Positions 1 through 10,309 of a stretch of DNA of 30,000 nucleotides are shown here, piece after piece. The notes beneath the pieces are model-generated. The model saw only the letters and a program-made list of their open reading frames with translations, was not told where the DNA came from and ran no database searches. Both the position numbers and the translations under genes were made by a program. The stretch's first letter is position 1. Each line of letters begins with the position of its first letter. The stretch covers positions 3,491,434 through 3,521,433 of the forward strand of contig CM018897.1 of assembly GCA_009663005.1 (NCBI GenBank), read 5' to 3'. The DNA comes from Actinidia chinensis. Lineage: Eukaryota; Streptophyta; Magnoliopsida; Ericales; Actinidiaceae.

Positions 1-1231
1 AGACACAGGCCTGTAGTTGAAGTGGTAATGGGGGAGTTCTAGAGGATCATAAAAAGGCAACTTAATGAAATACAGTTAGGGACAAAGCCATGATTTTGTT
101 TTGAGGAGGAAAAGAACATGTCTAAATATAAATTACGACTTATAGCATCATCTATATTTAGCCAATAACAACATGTCAATGAAATGAAGAATGGACAAAG
201 TTATCTCTGATGTTGGACATACATCTAATCACACGCAAAGCTGTCAGGTTTTGTTTCTTAGCAAATGGGAGGGGCCATTTAATCATTTAGTAAATGTTTT
301 ATTGATTTGATTTTTAAACTATATACCAAAGGTGTTCTGATGATCAGGGGTGGTCATGAGCCCCCTGTGCCTTCATCCCTGCATAAAGTGAGCTATTAAA
401 ACTGAGTATAATGAGTGGTGTTATAGCAAGAGCAAGAGAGAGTTGTTTAAGTCTTTTCTTGACCAAATTACAAAATTGGCTGCTGCAACGTATCAATGTG
501 GATAAGATGTCTTAAATATTAATAGCATGTTTAATTGCAGAAAAAATATCTTCCACGTCAATACTCAACTTTTAAATAATGCATTGGGTATTCCTCATGA
601 GCTATCCTGATATAAACTCATAAACACAGTTATGGACCAGGTGAAAAGTAGAACCAAATCACAACTTGTGGAAGAAATATTTCAACTCCGATTAGGGTAC
701 TCAAGATGCTTCATTATTTGTAGGATGATGGTTCTCTCACAGCGGTTTCATGATTAGTTGACAGAACAAGACACATGAAAATGGTTTCAAATTACTGGTT
801 TCAAATTACTATAACATAAAATACACTGAGGTAGCACTGTTGATTGAACAGTAAGAAGAAAAAATCATGAGATTTTCTTTTTCTAGACAGAATAAGGTTA
901 TATGTGTACTGAATCTGACATTTTATGATATCTGAAGAGTGACAAGCTGCTTTACGAAAACCTAGTCACCATGGTGCATAAATTGGAATTCTTCTTGAGT
1001 GTCAATGGACATTTTCACACCAAAAATATAGCAGATGGCATAAGCCAACAGTTATCCTTACAAATTAACCCAATTTCTACAGTAACGATACTGATTATTA
1101 TATTTCTCAAGCAAATAAAGACAATCATAAGCCCAAAAAGAGCAACAAATGATTTTCTTCACTCCAAACACTAGAAGCGGGACATAAACACCAATCTATC
1201 TCAACAAATTTAAACTTTAAAAACCAAGCAC
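1..1231 (-). other. Putative intron 6 of the SHMT gene
   Basis: This stretch follows the exon-6 donor (GTGCTTGG, read on the minus strand). It is AT-rich and has stops in all frames. I see no SHMT exon on the minus strand and no other gene. A short direct duplication of about 17 bases lies near 783-810. The preceding five introns are 153, 200, 515, 151 and 712 bases, so this one is the longest of the gene. Confidence 0.6.
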
Positions 1232-3499
1232 CTGATATCCATGTGAAAGATGTCCACCATGAGGAAGATCGAGCGCCATTATTCTCTCATGAGGTTTCAA
1301 TAGTGCAGTATAAACTTGAAAGTTACTAGGAGATCCAGATAATGACTGTACGTTGACTGCAAGAAATTAAGCATGTGGAGCATTTAAAGAAGCCATTGTT
1401 TAGAATACAATTCAAGAGAGAGGGAGAAGATAGGCTGTGAGATGATTTAACGGAAAGAAAATACACAAAACAAAGGCTAAAGCCGCTAAATCGAAAAATC
1501 TATGTCCTTCAAACCAACAGTCCTAGGATCATCTTACGGCGCTTGCAGAAGACAGCAGAAACAAAATTTATCCTTTACTTTGTTAATAGCATTAGAGTAC
1601 ATTTTCTAGAGTGTGGCAACTGACTGTAACCATGGAAGTTGATGGTTAATAGACAAATGGTTTTGGCGGAAAGCATATCAGCCATCATATTAATAGAAAT
1701 GACTATGGAACCAGACAACAGCTAAAAGCCAGAGTGGGATAATACAACAGTGTGGTCACTCCCAGTTGAATGCAGCACAATGCCAAATATCATTCTAGTT
1801 AGTTTGCTTAACTGAAAAAATAAAAACCTATTACAAATCATTTTTCTCTTCGCGCAAGTGACTTCCTTTAAAGAGGGAGCTAAGATAATGGTCCGACATT
1901 TAATAAAAGTGTTGCTAATGGGCTGACTCAGTTATATCTTCAAACACGTAAAAGGCAATAGCAATGGAAATGCCCCAGACAGCCAAAGGTAAGTGAAAGA
2001 TGCCACCAATAACATATGTAGTTTTTTTTCCTTCCGACAAGCATAAACTATTCGTCCAGTGTTTTTACCTCCCCATTTTGCAGGATCCAACTGGAAAGCT
2101 TCCAAGGCGCGCTTTTGGCATAGGGTCTCTGCCATGTCAATGTATCTTCAAGTATATAAAACCAATGTTAATTATCAAACTTAATCGTAAAAAATATGTC
2201 ATCCATCAAAGTAACATTCAATATCAACCAGTTCAATATATGATAAATTATTCTCAAAAACGGCGAAATGGATTGAAATAGGGAAAAAGTGCATACTCAT
2301 TTCCTCCATAGTATCTAGCACCAGGATACCCTTCACTGTATTTGTTAGTCATGACCGATCCGACTGCTTGCATTACCGACACCGATGTGAAATTCTCTGA
2401 TGGTATGAGTTCGAGTCCCTGTCCAAAATTAAAGTTTTAATTATGAACTAAGCTTCATATTAGGCACCATTTGAATGGAGAATTTCAAATGAAGGGACTA
2501 AATGTACAATTTCAAATATATATATAAAGGATTAGCTATAGGTGGTAAAGCCATATTTTATAGAGATCCTTGTATAACTACAACCATTAGCACGAAGAAT
2601 TTAACATAAGTTACATAACAAATAGTCATTTCAAATTCATTATTATCAAGTTCCCGAATTCAATGTCCAAAGGAACTGAAGATACTACTATAACTAAAAT
2701 GCACATTCATAAACTACAAATCAACTAACATTATCACATCATAGGGCAAGGATTATATCAACATGTACTCAAATTTGCAAAATTAGCAATACATAACCAA
2801 AGGTCCAAAATGCGCATTTACAATGTACAATCTAATATGACATTATCAATTTATAACTAGGATTATCAACTGAATGGAAACAAATTTACTCCAATTCTCA
2901 AAATTTGATTGGTAAAATAGTTTGAATATATACCTTCCATTGCCTAGCTTTTTCGAGTTCAATGATATCAGCGATTTCTGGATCCACCTCTTCAAGCGGA
3001 GCATTCAATTGCTTTGTCCACTGTTCAATAAAAATTCAACAGAGCTTCAACAATATATTCATTCATCAACAACCAACCAATACAAGATCCAATGAAACCG
3101 TCAACATAAGAATCATAGATCTGGCAAATACAAAATGTATTTGGCCAACAAATCTCATGTTTTCCAATAATAGAACGAAATTAAAAAACGACAACAAAAA
3201 TGAGATCAGAGATGAATTACGGTGATGCGAGAGTTCTCTTTCTCGACAATTGCTTCGCTCGACAAAGAAGACTGTATATAGAGATCAGAAGACCACATAC
3301 ACGATTACGAAATTGATAGACAGTGAAAAGACAATGAAAGAATCAATATAGCTCTATGAATATACAAAACGAAACAGAGAGAGAGAGAGAGAGAATATGT
3401 TTGTGTGTGTATATGTATACGGACCATGTAATAGAGGGAACCGCCATTAGGTAGAGGACGCGAAGAGCAGAGTCTGCGAAGTGCCATCGCCATTGCCAT
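1232..3499 (-). CDS. SHM1: Serine hydroxymethyltransferase, mitochondrial type, 5' part (six exons, continues past left edge)
   Basis: Glycine/serine hydroxymethyltransferase: a PLP enzyme interconverting serine and glycine with tetrahydrofolate, in the mitochondrial matrix and central to photorespiration. Exons on the minus strand: 3425-3499, 3221-3271, 2934-3020, 2297-2418, 2069-2145 and 1232-1356, all with GT..AG introns and matching phases, giving 179 codons of a family usually about 515 residues long. The first exon reads [13 protein letters not shown], an Arg-bearing mitochondrial presequence very like Arabidopsis SHM1. Later exons contain [51 protein letters not shown] and GGHLSHGYQ, all hallmark SHMT segments. 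The start is the first of three in-frame ATGs. The next exon (expected to begin TDTKKIS) is not found in 1-1231, so intron 6 is longer than 1231 bases or the gene is broken. The PLP-lysine region is outside the window. The symbol is given by similarity; it may be a paralogue. Confidence 0.93.
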
Positions 3500-3690
3500 C
3501 TTCTGGTTCTCTACAAACTCTCTCTCTATTTTCTTTCTCTTCGTTTTGCTCTCTCTCTCTTAACGCATCGCGCACTGCAGTGTTAGATCTTCTGGCCAGT
3601 GAGTGGGTTGGTGAGCGATGGGGTTGTCCGAACAAATGTTAGGCAATTTGGTGCTGAGTCACTAGGCTTTTCAATCTATAAATCAATGCA
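3500..3690 (-). promoter_or_regulatory. 5' leader and likely core promoter of SHMT
   Basis: Read on the minus strand, the 120 bases before the ATG are purine-rich with GA runs (near 3520-3560), typical of plant leaders. A TATA-like ATTTATAGA lies near 3675-3684, about 180 bases upstream of the start codon. A separate GA microsatellite at about 3376-3395 lies inside intron 1. The transcription start is not determined. Confidence 0.35.
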
Positions 3691-3699
3691 CTAGAAAAC

Positions 3700-4760
3700 A
3701 ATTGGATAAATATTAGGCTTAATTTCACAAATATCTTTAAAAAATATCGTTTTTTATTATTTTTATTTTTTTATTTAAAAAATAAAATTATATTGACTCC
3801 TTTAATTATTTAATTATATTATTTACACCATTTTTATTACTAATTTATTTGAAATAGTGATGTAAATCAATTACGTGTTGTTCATGTGCTTAAATTAAAT
3901 GTCCCTATATCTAAAATACCATTATTTTTTTTATAAAAAATAAGTCAATATTTCATATACAAGTTTATTCATCCCTTATGAGAATAAATTTATCCCTTAT
4001 TAATAAGCCTTTAAATTGAGTTTTGACTTAATTTTTTTAAAAAAATAAGAATATTTAGTCATAAGAGCATTTAATTTAAACACATGGACAACAAATCGAT
4101 TGATTTTTATCATAATTTTAAATAGATTAGTATTGAACGGGGTATAAGTGATATAATTAAATAGTTAAGATGTCGATATTATTTATTTTTTAGATAAATG
4201 AGTGAAAATGAAAAAAGACAATAATTTAGGGAGTGTTTGTGAAATTAAACTTAAATATTACTCATGATTAAAATAATAAAAAATACTATGCTTACATATA
4301 TTTTTTATTATTTTAATTTATTATCTGATGTGATATACTCATATCATAAAAATTGAATATAGTTGAATTATTTGTGGGTTCCTTCCTATCAATATTTCTA
4401 AATACGTTCTATCATATGATAAATAAAAAATAATAAATCTAAGATTCGCCAATTATAGGTGAGGCGTGAGGGTAATTTTTACGCACTCACGAGATGGTAT
4501 TTTATTAGGGACAATATAAGGCAGTTTTATAAATTTACATAAATAAAAGAAAAACAAAGTATTTTTTACAAAAGGAAATTGTTCATTTCTTTACAAAAAT
4601 TGATAAAATTGATATTAGAGTTTTTGAGAGTGAAGAATCGGGAACCATCGGAGGTTTGTCGGATCGTTAATTTTAGGATTTCAGATTAGGCTATTTCGGA
4701 ACTAATTAGACTAGACGGATTACTCAGCTATAAAAAAAAAAAAAAAGAATTTGTACATTA
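3700..4760. other. AT-rich intergenic DNA, no gene seen
   Basis: Very AT-rich sequence with homopolymer A/T runs and no open frame of substance. No protein, RNA gene or clear transposon end was recognised. Confidence 0.6.
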
Positions 4761-5152
4761 GGGGTCGTTTGGCTGCCGGATAGTATAGGGGATAAGTTTT
4801 AGAGGGGATAACTTTTAACTTTATTTGGATACTTTTTAGGATGAGTAGATAAGAGTGGAGATAAGGAAGAAAATATAGAGAGAGAAATAAAATGTAAAAT
4901 ATCTAGATATTTTACATTTATATACATTTTTAATATCTAGATATTTTATATTTTATTTCTCTCTATATATTTTATTTCTTATCCCCCATCTTTATCTTCT
5001 CGGATAACTTTTAAATAGGGTGAGGACTACCCATAAATTATCTGGGGAGAAAAGTTATCCGGATGGATTTTCATCATCCAAACGTTGGATATAAAAGGTT
5101 ATATGTGGAAAAAGTTATCCGCTCCCTTATCCTCCATCCAAACTGATGGTGC
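4761..5152. mobile_element. MITE-like element, PIF/Harbinger style, TTA target duplication
   Basis: A 392-bp element flanked by TTA on both sides (4758-4760 and 5153-5155). The left end GGGGTCGTTTGGCTG and the reverse complement of the right end are imperfect inverted repeats. The motif GGATAACTTTT recurs in both orientations. The centre forms a long stem: 4874-4910 pairs with about 4933-4968, and contains the 24-bp perfect palindrome at about 4893-4916. There is no coding capacity. The three-base TTA duplication and GTTTGG-type ends suggest a non-autonomous PIF/Harbinger relative. Confidence 0.6.
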
Positions 5153-5155
5153 TTA

Positions 5156-5598
5156 TTCTTTTACTTACAGTAAATTATAATTTACACCCCTGTACTTTAT
5201 CTTAGTGTTACCTTATACACTTTACTACCAATTGTACCGATCAATGCATTGTACTTTATATCAAGTATCAATGTGATCATTTTGTTCACTTTATGTTGAA
5301 TTAAGGGCTGTAACGACTTCTTTCTATTACTTAACTAAATTATATATTACCGAAATAGCCACATTAACATTTAACCTAAGTTCAAGAAATTGACTAACAT
5401 AGGAAGGGTGCAAAGTGAGATTTTAGAAAATATATAGGAATGTAATGTACTTGGTTAATGCATACTGATCCAAGTAGTCGCACTTTTTGTCTTGTGTGCA
5501 GTGAAAATGAGAGAAACTTACGAGTAACATTTTCCCATGCTGACAGGTCAAATGAATGTGGAAATGGTAAAAATAATTAAAGTGAGCAAAACATGGGC
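5156..5598. other. Intergenic AT-rich DNA, possible decayed repeat
   Basis: No gene is visible. The start (ATTTACACCCCTGTACTTT) resembles ends of decayed plant interspersed repeats, but no paired end or target duplication is convincing. Confidence 0.35.
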
Positions 5599-5601
5599 TA
5601 A

Positions 5602-5821
5602 TGCTCGTTTGGTAATGCTTAAAAGTTAATTTTTTTTAAGTTTATTATCAAAAAAATTAAGAATTTTTATTTTTTTTGTATTTTTTGATTTACTTCAGAT
5701 AAAAATAAGTAAATAAGCAAAAATAAAAAAACAAAAAAACTAACTTTGACTGATTTTTTTTGTTTATTTTAAGCAAAAAAATCAACCGAAAAACTCAAAT
5801 TACCTAGTTCCAAACGGAACC
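5602..5821. mobile_element. Small MITE with TAA target duplication
   Basis: A 220-bp A/T-homopolymer-rich element whose ends TGCTCGTTTGG and CCAAACGGAACC are inverted. It is flanked by TAA at 5599-5601 and 5822-5824. Body sequence and ends resemble the elements at 17989-18166 and 26778-27196, so it is probably a diverged member of that TWA-target family. It is non-coding. Confidence 0.5.
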
Positions 5822-5824
5822 TAA

Positions 5825-6680
5825 ATTTGGATTTCTATCGTTTCCATATTTCATGTAAGAAACTTTCTGCCTTTCTCGTGCTTGCCGAACGCTACTGTCA
5901 AGATCTGGCTACCGCCAATGTCAATTCTGGCCGTATCGCCACCGTTCTCATCTCGTCCCAACGTTGTCCACAGATCTGGTTTACCATCAACACACCAACA
6001 CCAACACCGTCGTCGTCGTCCCGACACTATCCGCGTTGCAATGAAGCTTCAAATCTTCTCAACCACCGTTTTCCAATCTCTAGATGTGATTTTGTGAATT
6101 AGTTTTTCTTTAATAAACTTTTTATTTTTTAGTCATTTTTTTTCTTTTGGGTTCCCATGAATAGTAGAATCTGAAAAGAAAAAAATTACAAAAAGTCAAT
6201 AAAATTTAAATTAATTCAAAATTAATTTATTATTTGGATTTTATTAATTTAATGTTTTTATTTTCAAATTAGAAAAATTTTATTATTTGGATTTCAAGGC
6301 ATAGTAATTCAAGATAGACATTTTAGATTCACAATTCCAATCATATCTATTTTTGCACTATTTGAGGTAATAGATTTTTTATTAGCTCATTGCTTCGAGT
6401 ATTGTGTCTTTAGTAAATATTTTTTATCGTTTAATCAAAAAATTATATTTTTTTGGTTTTTTCTTGATGATGAGCCCAAAAGTATAAAAAAATACACTAA
6501 AGACTGAAAAAATTATTTTAGTCGATTTTTTTAGATAAAAATGATTTTTTTTAACAAGTTTGGCGAAAAAATTATAAATTTTTATCAAACGGCAAAAAAA
6601 TTCACCAAAGACAAAAAAAACTTAAAAGTCAACAAATTAAAAAAATTAATAAATTTATTTTCCCAAACGGGATATAATTT
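5825..6680. other. Intergenic DNA with an isolated GC-richer island
   Basis: 5870-6090 is clearly GC-richer than its surroundings and carries overlapping short open frames (91 and 71 codons), including a run of CCAACA and TCG repeats. Neither frame resembles a known protein, and the rest is AT-rich. The part from about 6440 to 6675 shows GTTTGG/CCAAAC-like motifs and A/T runs like the nearby MITEs, but no clean ends. Confidence 0.35.
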
Positions 6681-8110
6681 ATGAGAGTGTGTAGTTGAAG
6701 TTGTGTCTCAAAAATATTTATCTTCCATTTGTGCTAATTAATAAAAGCGAATCAATTTGCTCATACACTTAAATTTCTTGGAAGAATTGTAATAACTCCT
6801 TTGGGAATTGGGTATGGAGACCCATGGTTCATATTACCTTACATGCTGCCCTCTCTATGACTATCTACGTATCGGAGTGATTCGAGTAAAATTAAATACT
6901 GAAGTGAATTTTATGGTTCTTGAAATTTTGAATCAATTCGATCAGTCTAAAATTTGGAACCAATTTAATCTGAATCTAAAAATAACGGTTCGATTCTGGT
7001 TTGAAATCATAATTTTAATAGATAAATTATAAAATTTCTTACTAAACAATCACACCCAAACATATATCCATGATAAAATTTTTACAAATAACCACATATT
7101 CATGATAAATTTTCTGCTATAGTTGGGACTTTTATTTATATTTATAAATATATTAAATATATATTAATATTATTCGGTCCAATTTGACTCGATTCAGAAC
7201 CGAAACAAAAACTGATCACACAAATCTGTGAATCTAACCACTTAGGTAAGTTTCAAGATTTTAAAACGGGAATCAAATAATATGGATGAACCAATGAAAT
7301 AATAAAATAAATATATTATTGCAGATGAATTTTTTGTGAGGAGGCATTTGAGAGCTCCATTCACTTTAAAATAAAAATACTTCTTAAAAAGAAAAGATAG
7401 CCATCTCATTCAATAAAAAATGAGAAATAAAACAAATACAATCTTTGAAAATCCTACAATTAATGATTTTTTAAAAGAAAGTATCTATTTATTTGGTAAC
7501 TATCCTCTTAACTATGCATATTAGCTAACTCATCCCATAATTTGTGGAATTTAACCTTTTTGTTTTTGAAAACAAAAACCTCCCATAATTATTTGTTTTT
7601 AATAATTTTGAAAAAGTTTTCAACAGATGCTATTGGCTGGCTCACTAAAATTAATTATTTAACATAATATTGATCTGATATATATTTTTTCCCGAAAATA
7701 AAAAAAAATTATTTTCTCTACCAACCTTGGGAACCCACATCATCATACAATTTCTTAATATTTATATTTTTTAAATAAATAAAAAATATTTTGACTAGCT
7801 TAATCAATTTATTCACCATCATATTTAGAACGCTGTAAAATAAATTTATTTTATTTTATAATTGAAAAGTACCTTCACGTTCCTAAATTTTTATTAAAAT
7901 AGGTTGAATTGATACTTTACCAATTAAAATTAAATCCATATAAGAATAAATATATAAAAAGTTTAATGAATGAAATTACACAACCAAATTCAAACAATAT
8001 CAAAATATAGGTTTATTTATTTTTATATTTTATCTAATTGATGTATAAATATTATTTTTTTATCCCTATAAAATTATTCGTGCATATCACGGGATAGATG
8101 CTAGTACCTA
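6681..8110. other. AT-rich intergenic DNA with decayed repeats
   Basis: No gene is recognised. The stretch at 6890-7230 holds GGTTCGATTC and GAACCGAAAC type motifs common in plant interspersed repeats. At about 8072-8103, CGTGCATATCACGGG followed by ATGCTAGTA looks like the inverted counterpart of the repeat border near 25930 (CTCGTACCCACGGGTAC), so this may be one end of a dispersed element lying to its left. Confidence 0.35.
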
Positions 8111-8235
8111 TTAGACAAATAGGTCTCACAAAACATGAAAATTCTTAAGATGGTGGCATTAGCAATTCACTCTCCCGTAATAGACACTAAATAATATACT
8201 AACTAAGAGCATCTTCATTACACACACTAAGGAGT

Positions 8236-8452
8236 AAGGGCGGAGGGATATAGGAGCAAATATGGTCAATTGACCCCACTGAAAAAAAATGTACACAGCC
8301 AGCCCTTGTATAATTTATTATAAATACAATTTTAATCTTATAAAAATTAGTAATTTACTCCTAGAATATATCATAAAATACAATTTTGAGCCCACAAAAA
8401 ACTATTTTCACAAGTTTGATCCCACTGAATTTATTTTCTAACTCTGCCCCTG
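8236..8452. mobile_element. 217-bp MITE with a 9-bp target duplication
   Basis: The element starts AAGGGCGGAGGGAT and ends CTCTGCCCCTG, imperfect inverted ends. It is bordered by the exact 9-bp direct repeat CTAAGGAGT at 8227-8235 and 8453-8461. There is no coding capacity. A 9-bp duplication would suit a Mutator-like non-autonomous element; the family is inferred, while the direct repeats are seen directly. Confidence 0.6.
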
Positions 8453-8461
8453 CTAAGGAGT

Positions 8462-10060
8462 GAAAATGTCTGATATCGGTGTCATAGATGCAAGTGTTAA
8501 AGGAAGAAGAAATACTTAAATTATAAGTTGCGTAGATACTTTATATAAATATATGTATTGATACATTCCAAAGATTTTGTGGAATTTAGAAACTAAGAAT
8601 TTAAACTATAAAAATGGAAACATAGAGAGATTTATGGCATTCAAATTTCAAAAGAAGGAATTTATGGAATTATCTTACCTAACGTATAGGATAGATTCTT
8701 TCTTTCTTTCTTTATTTGTTTTTGCTATAAAATACTCACTCTAAAAAAATTGTACATTTCTTTTAACTTTGTTGTTGTTTTTTAAATGGTTTTATAAACC
8801 CGACACGCTACAAATGTGAGTCACTCCTTTCCTTTTATTTTTATGCCTGCTTTCCATTTGAATAAAACCATTAAAATGGTAAAATTATAAGAACTTTTCA
8901 TTTTATGATTCAATCATTTCCTTATTTATTAGAATACTTTCCACTTATTATTGCCAAAATGGCTTTTGGAGCTATTAATATAAAATTTCCAAATTGGAAA
9001 TTAACATTCCAGTCTTAAATGAGAGTCCAAATTAAAAATTAAAATTCCAGTCTTAAATGAGAGTTGAAAGCCAATTTATTATAGTTAATGCATTCCAAAT
9101 TTAGCTAGCTTATTTCCTACTAACATAGATTAAGGAATGTTTAAAGGTTTGGCCCAATATAATAAAAAATATTTTGGACCAATAAGATTGCAATGAGCTA
9201 CTAACATTTTGCAATAATATATATATATATATATATATAGTATATATTATCATATGTTAGAGTTTAATTTAATTATGGATACCACTTAAGCAGACTTTTG
9301 TAGGCCTCACTTCTATTAAAATAATAGTAAAAATTAGTAGAGTGGATGATGGGTGAGGGCCGTAGGGCTAGACGGGTAATGGTTGGTTGTTGCCAATATA
9401 TTAATAAGTTATTTAGTTGATTTTAGATAGTGTAATGGAGTTTCTAGCAGACTTAAGCAGACTTTTGTAGGCCTCACTTCTAGTCCTACTTTTGTATATG
9501 AAAACACTAAACACATAAAATTTTAGCATTTACAATGGAGATACTCTGATATACTAAATGCGACAGTTTTAGTGGATGAATCCATCCATTGATTGCATTA
9601 TATATTAAAGTCAGTAGTGTCATGTGTACATTTAGTAAATTAGTATACTATTAGTTTGTAAACTATTTATTATTTGTAGCATTGTCTGATAATAATGCCA
9701 TTAACAATTTTGCGACCTTTTCTGTAATTTTTTGGGGGGTTATTTTATAATTTTTCATAGTTATTATTGTTTATAAACTTATTGTTTCACAACACGGTTA
9801 TTATGCTAATATAAATCAGTAGTGTTGCAGTCTTTAAATTTAGATTAAAAAAAATTATCGAATTCAAAATAAATAATTCAGATTCACTTAGTGGGATTAC
9901 ATAATTTAGTGAATTTGTATCGTTTATTTTAAAATTCGAAAAAATATTTCTGAATCAAAATTGGGACCACATGTAGAATGTTTTTAGTAAGAAGCATAGT
10001 GTGAACACTTGACCCTAAAATTATTTCCCAAACCTAAAATTATGCACCCAATTTATGTTG
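8462..10060. other. Intergenic DNA upstream of the OPT gene, with short repeats
   Basis: No gene is visible. It holds a small tandem duplication (about 8989-9066, two copies sharing ATTCCAGTCTTAAATGAGAG), a TA microsatellite (9217-9239), and a 31-bp direct repeat (9284 and 9451, beginning ACTTAAGCAGACTTTTGTAG) spaced by 167 bases. Confidence 0.5.
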
Positions 10061-10119
10061 AATGTGGCCAAAATCAAAACCAAAACTGAATCTACACCTT
10101 ACTTATTTCCAAATACATT

Positions 10120-10222
10120 TTTCTCTGCATGCATACGCACCATTAAGCGCATTTAAAACCTCCAGCCCACACGCAGCACTCCAAACTCCAAAGACTCCAA
10201 CTCGTAACAGAATTACGTCCCG

Positions 10223-10257
<35 letters not shown>

Positions 10258-10309
10258 TCTCAGACTAAAGTCTGCCAACACCACAACCACCTTCTCTCTC
10301 TCTCTTCCC
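10120..10309 (+). promoter_or_regulatory. Proximal promoter and leader of the OPT gene
   Basis: A TATA-like TTTAAAAC lies near 10150, and an RY-type CATGCATA near 10127. A CT microsatellite (about 10221-10250) and a second CT tract sit just before the ATG at 10310, whose context is TTCCCATGGG. A CT-rich leader is common in plant genes. The transcription start is inferred only. Confidence 0.4.
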
